Source of the DNA: Utricularia gibba
Taxonomy: Eukaryota; Streptophyta; Magnoliopsida; Lamiales; Lentibulariaceae
Direction of reading: 5' to 3'
Assembly (NCBI GenBank): GCA_002189035.1
Contig: CM007991.1
Location: forward strand, 1,054,001-1,118,000
Length of the DNA stretch: 64,000 nt
Shown here: in pieces, positions 1-16,190 of the stretch
Layout: every line of letters starts with the position of its first letter
How positions within the stretch are numbered: position 1 is the first letter of the stretch
Translations under genes and position numbers: made by a program
The notes under the pieces: model-generated
Told to the model about the DNA's origin: nothing
Seen by the model: the letters and a program-made list of their open reading frames with translations, nothing else
Database searches by the model: none

Positions 1-24
1 TTGGTCGCCCTTCTTTTTTTGCAG

Positions 25-51
25 CAACTGGGACCTGAAACTCCAAGATGA
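25..51 (+). CDS. possible terminal exon of an upstream gene (partial)
   Basis: A pyrimidine tract ending in gcag at 21-24 looks like a splice acceptor. It is followed by eight codons (QLGPETPR) and a TGA at 49-51. This would be the last exon of a + strand gene lying left of the window, with the following few hundred bases as its 3' UTR, convergent with the WVD2-like gene. The stretch is too short to assign to a family, and the acceptor could be coincidental. Confidence 0.25.
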   Translation, partial: QLGPETPR

Positions 52-531
52 ATGCATTCCTTGGCATTTCAAGGTTTGGGGGTGCTTCCCTCTTTGTCTT
101 GTGTTACTGGTATTTTTTTTTGTTGTCTGATGTTCACTGAGCAGCTCTAAGCATGCCAGAAAACTTGTTGGAATTGTGTATGTTCTCTTGTTTCCGCGTA
201 TAATGCCAACAAAGTTCATCTACCAGACTACAACCCTGGACATGCTTCCTTTCTAAGTGATAGTATCCCGTCTTGCAAGATTGATCGATGCAACCTGGTG
301 ACATTATTTAACAAGAAGGCATGTGTTATTACAAACCTAAATGCTGTGACTGTGACCGTCTTAACAAGTCATTATATCCAACCCCAGTATTAGCATAAAT
401 AGGAAAAGCACATATATATATGTATATTCACATGATCACAACACAAGTTTGCTCTCACATGGAAGAAGCAAATAGCATTCGAAATTTTCCAAAGCATCCT
501 TCAGCTCGGACAGTAACGATATCACCAGAAT
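52..531. other. intergenic / 3' UTR interval
   Basis: No coding potential is evident. The interval lies between a possible upstream + strand stop and the stop of the minus-strand WVD2-like gene, and probably holds the 3' UTRs of both. Short open frames here are shadows of the neighbouring coding exon. Confidence 0.4.
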
Positions 532-2008
532 TTACCCCGGAATTTGGCTTTCAATTCCATCAGGAGATCTCCTTTCAGGGTCTTCCTCCTGTGCTTCATC
601 TTTGTTATCAGAAACCGCCAGCGCAGCAGACAACTCATTTTCATCTGATTTGGCTACAGGGGGTTTCTTCTCTTGCTCCTCTGCTTCATCAGGTTTCCCC
701 TTTTTTGGATTAGCATTTCGAGTATGGGGTTTTGAAGGGGAGATTTTAGTCAACTTCTTTGCCGCAGCATTGTCTTTAGGATGAGGATTCAGCTTAGAAG
801 CAGAAGAAAGATCGCCATTTTCCACGGGTTCACTGACCCTGGGAGACGTTCCCTTGCTCTTTCCAAGCTTGGGGGATTTTGGGCGTGTAGTTGGGATCTA
901 AGCAGATGCAACGAACTGATCGTGAAAACAGAAGATTCCACAAGTTCGACAAGCAAGCATATTATCTGGAAGTTACCTTCTTCAATTCGACTTTCGGTGG
1001 AGGTTCCCTGTAAAAAGTTGGCATTGGAGTGGCCTTGAACGCCAAGCTCTTTCTCAGTTGCTTAATTTCCGCCTCTTGACTTTCCTGTAAAACGCAGAAT
1101 GTGAACATTGACAAGAAAACACCCACCAAATATAATAAGCTTGACGAACCTTGGATTTTGCCTGTAAGTTCGTTTTTTCAGCTTCCTTGGCCTGTATTTT
1201 CTCTTCTATCTTTGAGAAGAACTGATGCGCGATACAAGAACTTGGTATCAAAACCTTGCAAGATAGCCAAATGGCATGGTGGAACTCAGAACTTTACCTG
1301 TTTTCGCTTCTCAGCACGTTCTTCCAGCCTGAAGGAAAATGTTGAGACGTTGATCCTCTGCCTGCAGAGAACAAATACAGCTTTGACATCAATGATTCAA
1401 GGAATCATACAACAATGAACAGGATGATCATACGAGGAGCGGTCCTCTTCTTCTTCCTCCTTCACGCTCACCGCACCATTTCTAGGCAGGGCTGCTGGAG
1501 ATTCTCCTTGATTCTTAGCCTTGTGACCATTCACAAAACCCTTGATATTTGCTCCTAAATGACTTTTTGATTCAGCATTTCTACAATTTTTCAGGGATTC
1601 CGTGGCCTTTCCAGGGAAAACATCGGAGCTTCGCTTGATGGCTTCGGCATGAGTGTCCCGGGTAAAAGGAAAGGAGAGGCTCTTCGACATGTCTGCCTTC
1701 TTACGGCGGTTCAATGTAACTGACGCCTTGGTATCAGATCGATTCTTCACAGATTTCCCATTGGTTTTACCATCGTTTGATGATTTACTCCAGGATAACG
1801 CCGCCGGCGAATCCACGTCCCTCGCGGTGGAATCAACGGCGGTCACGTCCTTGATCCCATCGTCAGAAACTTGAGTTTCAACGGTGGAGTGCTCGAAACT
1901 GTTACTGACATTCTCCTTGTTCACATCCACAGATGAACCTTCAGAGTTGGAATTCTCAAAGACAACACGCTTCTCATCTTCAACTGAAACCCCATTTTCA
2001 GATTCCAT
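532..2008 (-). CDS. WVD2-like (TPX2 domain) microtubule-associated protein
   Basis: This gene reads leftwards in about five exons. Exon 1 (2008 to about 1420) encodes a variable Ser/Asn-rich N-terminus with the start MESENGVS. Short exons follow near 1298-1361, 1150-1221 ([17 protein letters not shown]), 977-1084 ([18 protein letters not shown], then the TPMPTFY block) and 532-897, which begins [12 protein letters not shown] and ends in a Lys/Ser/Pro/Glu-rich tail. The KLEEK-type helix followed by LRKSL.FKA.PMP.FY is the TPX2 C-terminal signature of the WVD2/WDL family. Family members bind and bundle cortical microtubules and influence anisotropic growth. The exon 1/exon 2 junction is ambiguous: the frame can be kept with a donor near 1425 and an acceptor at 1358, or with other pairs. 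About 450 bases upstream look like 5' UTR, possibly spliced. The family call is firm; the member is not resolved. Confidence 0.88.
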
Positions 2009-2460
2009 TCCAAGAAAAACTCAGATATCTTTCCCTAAAAAAAAAAGGAAAAAAACGTGAAAATCCCAGAGATTCGCAGATTCGAAAATTCAAACCAGAT
2101 CCACACTCTCATAATGCTTACTTACTACAGAAAAAAACAATCTTCCTAAAACCCAGTTAAAAACTGCCCTCAAATGGAACCCAAATGAAGAACAACCAAG
2201 AATCCACATTCAAAAAGATGATAAATCCACAAAAAAGAGCTCAGTTTCAGAACTCCGCCTACGAGATCTGTCAACTGTGGCAAAGAAATCCACAAGGAAC
2301 AAGACAAACTTACCAGAGAAGAAGATGGGAAAACACCCGACTTCAGAATGCGGCTGCTGCTTCGAGTTTCATCAATAACGATCGCTGCTTCCCCGTGCAC
2401 GGTGGCTCCAACTCGAGAATATCCACAAACCAACCACGGGGCTTCATTTCCAGAAGGCAA
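2009..2460 (-). other. probable 5' UTR/leader of the WVD2-like gene
   Basis: The bases upstream of the start codon are purine- and pyrimidine-tract rich, with possible splice sites near 2030 and 2310. Long frames here on both strands lack the composition of coding DNA and match no family I know. I read the region as leader plus promoter-proximal sequence. Confidence 0.4.
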
Positions 2461-4590
2461 ATTTATTCAAAATACACAACTGGAAATGAAGTGGCCGTTT
2501 CAACAGGGGCAAAACCGGCAATTCATCAAATTAATTTTCTTTTTTTTGGTAGTAAGTATGGATATTCACTCGGAAATAAATAACCTTTTTTCAGGTATAA
2601 TAATAATAAGAAGAAGATATTTTTACGTGGTTACAAGAAAAAAGCCTTCCACTCTCCCAGACATCACATGTGCGGAACCGAACCTTCTAGTAACTCTGCA
2701 CCAGTAATCATGAAAACAAAAAAAAAACATATTGCCTTATTTTTTAATCAATATTCAAATAACTAAAAAAATTAATATAATTATACATAACTAATTTACC
2801 AAGTATATAGTACAAAATTATTTTGAAGTACTTTACTTCATATTATATCTTTTTTATTCTGTTATTTGAAAAATATTTATTAACCAACAAAATCACATGC
2901 TCCCCGCCACCGCTAGACAAGCCGATGCACCCGCACATCGCAGCCGTCCAACGCGATCGACGGCCAATAACGTGCCAGATTTCATGAACAGCACGGCAGC
3001 TCACGATCGACGGTCTAAGATCGGTCCATGGTGCCACGTACACACCCACGACCTTCCATGATGTGGTCAGCGGTGTCGCCTACTTCAGTTATTGCTGTGC
3101 GCATTTACCATTTCGCCCCCACCTATCCTCAAGAGATTCCGATTCCCACCCTAGAGTAGAGTTGCGTGATGAAATGACACATTGCCACGAACTGCACTAT
3201 TTGTTTTACATATATAATCCAAAGTGGCAGCTCTGGCATTGGTCACTTCTGTCCAACACATATTCCTGAATGGGTTAAGAATTTAGATGGGTCGGGGCAC
3301 GACCCGTCTTTGAGTACATAATTTGAATGGCGATTCTGTGTACCGGGCAAGGATATATGATAATATATAAATGGATTAGTAATTATTATACTTATACCAA
3401 AATATGTTTTCTCATTTATATTCATTTAAAAATTATTTCTTCTCTCAAATTCTAGAAAATATGTTTTTTCTTGTGGGTTTTCACACCTTTATTCTTGAAT
3501 ATCAAACATATAATTTATTATATATCTTATAGTTAAGTATATATATATATGTTTAATTACATTATATTTAAATATACTAATAGCTTACTATCAGATAAAC
3601 TCTTATATAAAAATACTTGAAAATAAGATTTGTGTATATATGTGGCAAGTTCATAATACATTAAAAATTAAATAATAAACTTATATTCTTAAATTATATA
3701 ATTTTATTTTATTATATATGTATTTTCTTAATTTTATATATTATTAATAATTCATTATTTTAATTTTATTTTCATTTTTTGAAAATTTATTTTAAAAATA
3801 TGTGGAGGGAGAGAACGTAAAATAACATAGGTGCATGCCCTCATCCGTGACTGATTTCCATTTAAAATACATAAATCCACGTGTTTAAAGGTACGTGAAG
3901 TCAAAATCCGACCATGAAAAGACAAACCAGTATGACAAAAATCATTATCTCAGGGGAGAAAAGTTAAGATACATCTAAAAAGGAAAAGGCGTGCCAATAA
4001 GTCATAATAATTACAATAACCCCCCATTCCTTCTGCTGAAATTCAAGATTGGCCCCACACGTTTCTCTATTTCACCCCACCTTGTTCTTGGAGCTGGGTG
4101 TTGACCGGGTCAGCTCGTTATGGGCCTTTAGTTACTTATTTTTCTCAGAATGCTGGGCCTCTGCCGGGCGGATCCACTTAAGGCATAGGCTAATATTAGA
4201 AATATCCCAACGGTTCGACTTTAATTCATCTCAATTTCTTAAATTAAATTGTGGAAAAAGGGAAATCCGTTTTATTTTTAGAAAGCAACCGTTGGTAGGC
4301 GTGGTTCACAGCTTGTATTTAATTATCATAATGATTATTAATATTCTAACTATCCCAACGGTCCAATTTGAATTGGAAAAAGGAAAGAGCCGTTTTTTTT
4401 ATTATTATTTTTTAAAGGTACCCGTTGCAGATAGAGCATCTGAGTACAGAATACAGATGCATGTCTAGAAACAGGGAGCCCGATTCTGAGAAAATGCAGC
4501 AAAGCTTCTGAAGGTAACACACAAGATTCAATCTCTTTTATTCTCTAGCAAGTGTAAAATTTGGGGTAGCAAGATATAATCCCCCAAACG
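2461..4590. other. AT-rich intergenic region with GC islet and duplicated AACGG block
   Basis: No gene is recognised. Most of the stretch is very AT-rich (2700-2870 and 3340-3800). A GC-rich islet at about 2890-3060 contains the ten-base word CGATCGACGG at 2954 and again at 3004. A second less AT-rich segment at 3830-4470 contains ACGTG motifs and two diverged copies of a block starting with CCCAACGGT. A 139-codon + frame at 4049-4468 overlaps this but resembles no known protein. Confidence 0.5.
4203..4430. repeat. diverged tandem duplication with CCCAACGGY motifs
   Basis: Copy A (about 4203-4300) and copy B (about 4351-4430) share the order CCCAACGGT - AATT - GGAAAAAGG - CCGTTTT - an A/T run - CCGTTG. 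CCCAACGGTT (4206-4215) and CCCAACGGTC (4354-4363) fit YCYAACGGYY, the mitosis-specific activator (MSA) consensus bound by three-repeat MYB proteins. Spacing and partial sequence conservation suggest an old local duplication. No transcribed neighbour is within 200 bp in the right orientation, so function is uncertain. Confidence 0.4.
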
Positions 4591-5004
4591 TTAAGCAGCT
4601 TCTCCTCCTGTGGCATGAGCTTCTTTGTTGGTTTCAGCGATATTTTTCTTGGCACCTTCATTCATCAGTCTTACGATGGTTTCCTTTTCTTCAAGAAGAG
4701 TTTCGAGCTTCACATTGATTTTCTCCAGTCTCTTCCTCAACTTCTCAGGATCGTTTGCATCATATTTCTCTTTCTTGTCCTTCTTCTTTTCTTTCTTCTT
4801 CTCCTTGGTTTCTTCTTCTCCCGCTATCTCTTTATCCTCCTCGTCCTTCTTCTTCTTCTTCTTGCTTTTGTCTTTCTTTTCTTCATCCTTGTCACCTATT
4901 TCACTCTTCTCCTTGTCTTTCCCTTCTTTTTCTTTCTTCTTTTTCTTTTTGTCCTCATCCTCCTTGATCTTCTGCTCTCCAACAACAGCCTTATCTTCTT
5001 CCAT
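4591..5004 (-). CDS. small lysine/glutamate-rich protein with coiled-coil C-terminus
   Basis: A 137-codon single coding exon. Residues 1 to about 90 are almost wholly Lys, Glu and Asp (runs such as KKKKKKEKEGKDKEK). The C-terminal 45 residues form a heptad-like coiled coil (EKLRKRLEKINVKLETLLEEKETIVRLM) followed by a short Ala/Gly tail. Similar basic-acidic repeat proteins with a short coiled coil are common in plants and often carry accidental names such as DNA ligase-like or cylicin-like; I assign no function. The start at 5004 is preferred because a TATA box at 5241-5247 implies transcription from about 5210. The first exon (ending about 5181, before gtattt) would then be untranslated, and the second begins shortly before the ATG. 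High charge suggests a nuclear or cytosolic disordered protein (inference). Confidence 0.72.
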   Translation of the reverse strand: MEEDKAVVGEQKIKEDEDKKKKKKEKEGKDKEKSEIGDKDEEKKDKSKKKKKKDEEDKEIAGEEETKEKKKEKKKDKKEKYDANDPEKLRKRLEKINVKLETLLEEKETIVRLMNEGAKKNIAETNKEAHATGGEAA

Positions 5005-5240
5005 GATCTCTTTCAGCTTCTGCTACACAAACAACCGTTTCAACCTCCTCTTAGCATAAGAACACTAGAAACATATTATGTGTAAATCAGCACATCAATC
5101 AACACCAAAACCAATGAAGATGGATGGTAAGCAGTAAGCACATGCCCAAGAACGAGATAAAAGAAAAACGGAGGAAATACCTTGACCCTGACCTTCAAGC
5201 TTATGGAAACTGGTGCAGAGATGAAGGGGAAAACTGGTCC

Positions 5241-5247
5241 ATTTATA
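5241..5247 (-). promoter_or_regulatory. TATA box of the lysine-rich protein gene
   Basis: On the minus strand the sequence reads CACTATAAATGG, a good plant TATA box. It lies about 240 bases upstream of the ATG at 5004, a distance largely taken up by a short leader exon and a leader intron. It argues that translation starts at 5004 and not at upstream in-frame ATGs near 5294. Confidence 0.6.
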
Positions 5248-5295
5248 GTGTGGGGAAGATTGTCAAACGTAGGGAGGGGCCATTCTGACAACATG

Positions 5296-5390
5296 GGTAG
5301 GTACCCGCGCTACACGGACCATATGAATGGACAAGAGAGTATGACAGGTGTCCGCGTTCAATATGGATAGGTGTCCCGCGACACGGATAC
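5296..5390. repeat. GC-rich degenerate repeats upstream of TATA box
   Basis: Three related units follow the pattern AGGTRTCCCGCG - ACACGGAYA: about 5296-5320, 5344-5368 (more diverged) and 5365-5390. The last contains a short inverted repeat, GTGTC CCGC GACAC. They lie 50-150 bp upstream of the TATA box on the minus strand, so they may be clustered protein-binding sites of that promoter (inference). Confidence 0.4.
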
Positions 5391-6398
5391 GCGTCCACAT
5401 TCCTTTCCCTGATGGAAATACACAAGAGAATCAATATAATGGCACCCAAGAAGATCAAATACGTCAAGTATAAAAATGATGAAGGTTTCACTTCAATTCC
5501 GAAGATCAATCCCATAGAGGCAAAAACCTAAAAAAATGCCTGTAAAGCTCCATCCCCAAAAGAGGGGCATCCAAAGAGGGATCTGTGAAAGCATCTGCGA
5601 CATCCCACTAAGCAAATCTGGGAATGAATGGAAAAGGCCACACGCTGTAAAGAGTTTCTCGAAGGATCGGAAGAGGCTCGCACGAGACGAAGAGGATAGC
5701 GATGAGAGTCCCATCCCTGTTCTTACAACGCAGCAATTGCTTCTTGTTGTTTCCATTATACGAGATTTTGACATGTCATGTAATTTTTTAATTTATTCGA
5801 TATTAAATAAGATTGATATTAATCTACGGAATAAATAATTTCAAAAACATTTATATGTTTAAATAAGTTTTATTTTATAAATTTTTATAATTAAATTTAT
5901 GTATAATATTATTAAAATACATATAATAGATAATTATTCTAAATATATATAGTAAATATAGTATTATTTTAAATAAATAAATAAAGTGATATACGTGTAT
6001 ATATATATATGTATTAAATAATTTTAACCATATGATACGTATTTACTTAAAAATAAATAACTCGAATATACAATTAATTCAAAAGGTACGTATAATATCT
6101 TTAAGTTATTTAACATGGGGGTATGATAAATGGGGAACAACTGGCGTTAGTGGGCTATGAAACAGGCCGGCCCAGTAATGGGATCCCGGCTTCTTTTTAA
6201 ATTCCAAAGTTGCCCTCATAGATTAGCATTAATCCCAGACATATCCCCGCCGAAAAAACCAACGTTCAGAACACCGAAACCAAGAGACAGTGGCGGTCTC
6301 TAAACTTGCCCTCTTCTCTCTCTCTCTTCCACTCCCCCTCGAATTACATTAATTCCTCATTGATTTCTTGATCGGGCGCTTGTGATCTCTCTCCAGCC
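5391..6398. other. intergenic region and UBP12-like promoter/5' UTR
   Basis: Two opposed frames overlap at 5493-5838 (minus 93 codons with hydrophobic C-terminal segments, plus 100 codons rich in charged residues). Neither resembles a known family. 5780-6110 is strongly AT-rich. From 6230 to 6398 the sequence becomes GC- and CT-rich (CT repeat at 6311-6330), consistent with the 5' UTR of the deubiquitinase gene starting at 6399. Confidence 0.45.
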
Positions 6399-14520
<8,122 letters not shown>

Positions 14521-14951
14521 GGAGAGCATGCAGCTTGACTATTATAAGGCCTGATGTGTTGATAAGTTAAGAAGAAGCGACATCAATCGCAATGACGTCG
14601 ATGGTGTCTCCTCCAACCCCGCCTGTCTGATATAAGCACGCACCCCTCACCTCTCTTATGACGACGCGAGTTGGAAGTGAAGCTCCTCCCATTTGTTAGA
14701 TGCACATTTGTTTTCCGTTCACCTTTTGGGGGGCCTGCCTTTTTAGAGTTTTGTTTTCCCTTCCCTTTTTCCCCTTTGTTTGTCCAAGCAGAAACCACAG
14801 TCTCCCTTCCCGTGTAATTTTTACACTGCGTGCCTGCATCCATTATCGCCTTTTGGTCCATGGGTTTGTAAAGTTGGTTTCATCTAATCTAGGAAATAGT
14901 CAGTATCTATTTGTTTGTTGGATTAAATAAGTAGTATTACCAGTGATGTGA
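14521..14951 (+). other. 3' UTR of the UBP12-like gene and spacer
   Basis: Non-coding. Pyrimidine-rich sequence downstream of the stop is consistent with a 3' UTR of a few hundred bases. A 92-codon minus frame at 14583-14861 has no recognisable homologue and is read as chance. Confidence 0.5.
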
Positions 14952-15024
14952 GCGCCTGTAGCTCAGTGGATAGAGCGTCTGTTTCCTAAGCAGAAAGTCG
15001 TAGGTTCGACCCCTACCTGGCGCG
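14952..15024 (+). tRNA. tRNA-Arg (anticodon CCT)
   Basis: 73 bases fold as a cloverleaf. The acceptor stem is GCGCCTG/CTGGCGC with one T-T mismatch at pair 6-67; the D arm contains GCTCAGTGGATAGAGC; the anticodon loop is TTCCTAA with CCT at 14985-14987; and the T arm is GTAGG TTCGACC CCTAC. The A and B box promoters lie within the D and T arms. CCA is not encoded, as expected in a nuclear gene. No intron is present. It decodes AGG. It sits in the gap between the convergent UBP12-like and SAM-domain genes. Confidence 0.95.
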
Positions 15025-15035
15025 CGGTGGTTTCG

Positions 15036-15042
15036 CTTTTTT
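15036..15042 (+). terminator. Pol III terminator of tRNA-Arg
   Basis: A run of T begins about a dozen bases after the tRNA 3' end (gctttttt). This is the usual RNA polymerase III stop signal and supports the tRNA being an expressed unit. Confidence 0.7.
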
Positions 15043-15132
15043 GACGTCGAAACCCTGAAACTAGAACAACAGTGTATTCCGGACTCAAACCTCAGAGACA
15101 AGAAATAAGCATGCAAATGTAAAGCGGGTCAT

Positions 15133-15810
15133 CTAAACAGTGGCGGTGGTTGAAGCTCGGTGAAAACATGGGGGCTGGGAGAGGCAGGTCATGGCATGGA
15201 TGAGCTTCCGACGAGGTCCGATCGCGTCGAATCCCATGTCTTTCAGCTTCTTCATATCGAGTCTGAGTAGCTGAAACTTGTTCAACCCTGTGCTCTTGAA
15301 TGACTTCACAAAACAGTTGAGCCCCAAGGAAACAAGCCAATTCTCCAATCCTCCAGCGCTCTCAATCTTCCTATCTACAAGCCCTGCTCTCATTCTATGA
15401 TCCAGGAGCACACCACTCTCTATGCACACCCTCACGTCCCGCACTGCTTCTCCCAAACTGCGTGCTTTCGGGACAAATCCTGCTGCTTTCGGATGAGCTA
15501 AATCTCCTGATGCAGTGGGAGGAGGAGTCACTGCCACTTCTGCTGCCACTGCTAAATTGGATTCATTGGGAGGAAGGGGCAGTCGCATGGTTGATGACGA
15601 TTGAGAGTTCTCTGTTTTCAATTTCTGGTCTGCTTCCTGGAACTCATTACCAGGCAATGGTGGAATCAAGATGGTGATTCTCTGCTTCTTTACCATCACC
15701 CAGTCCTCTTCTTCACTCGAATTGGGGATTCCCTTCTTCCGGGAAGATTGCATCCGTTTCTGCTTCACCATAGTCCTGCAGTTCTGTATCCGAAACTCGA
15801 ATGCTTCCAA
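15133..15810 (-). CDS. SAM (sterile alpha motif) domain protein
   Basis: A 225-codon intronless frame. The N-terminal half is basic and low-complexity (MVKQKRMQSSRKKG, a possible nuclear signal) with a Pro/Ser-rich linker. Residues about 150-215 match a SAM domain: LENWLVSLGLNCFVKSF, then LNKFQLLRLDMKKLKDMGFDAIGPRRKLIHAM, which gives the five-helix pattern with the typical LKDMG..A.GPRRKL end. SAM domains mediate protein-protein or RNA contacts; plant members of this small class are uncharacterised. It is convergent with the UBP12-like gene and lies about 380 bases downstream of the minus-strand GH3 gene's stop codon. Confidence 0.82.
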   Translation of the reverse strand: MEAFEFRIQNCRTMVKQKRMQSSRKKGIPNSSEEEDWVMVKKQRITILIPPLPGNEFQEADQKLKTENSQSSSTMRLPLPPNESNLAVAAEVAVTPPPTASGDLAHPKAAGFVPKARSLGEAVRDVRVCIESGVLLDHRMRAGLVDRKIESAGGLENWLVSLGLNCFVKSFKSTGLNKFQLLRLDMKKLKDMGFDAIGPRRKLIHAMTCLSQPPCFHRASTTATV

Positions 15811-16190
15811 AAAACCTAGAACCCCTAAATCAGCCTATAAGAGATATCATCCATCTATCAGAGCCGACTCTGAAGTATACCGTACTCACTCAACCGAATT
15901 TTGACGAAAATTCGCCGTGGCCGAAGCTCCTCCTATGTTATTTCGTCGCCGCCGGAAACTCTTCACCGCCACAAATCACAAACCCGCAAATTCGCAGCCG
16001 GAGAAAAAAAATGAACTAAATACAAAATTATAACCGTTAGTATGATTATCTTTTCCAAAGAGAAAAAGCTAAAAAACGCACATTTTTTGTTAATATTATG
16101 AAATAAAACACGATCCCTACAAATAAAAGACGATCCATTCGTCGTGCGGAGCATGCAGCAGAACCCTTCTCTGCAATCTGCACCGCACAT
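15811..16190 (-). other. spacer: SAM-gene promoter and GH3-gene 3' end
   Basis: A short interval between two minus-strand genes. It should hold the 3' UTR of the GH3 gene and the promoter and leader of the SAM-domain gene. I see no extra coding sequence; an AT-rich patch lies at 16010-16110. Confidence 0.45.

Noticed and set aside
4615-5085. Long + strand hydrophobic frames opposite the Lys-rich gene
   Set aside because: They are the complement of Lys/Glu codon runs (giving Phe/Leu/Ser runs), a typical shadow effect.
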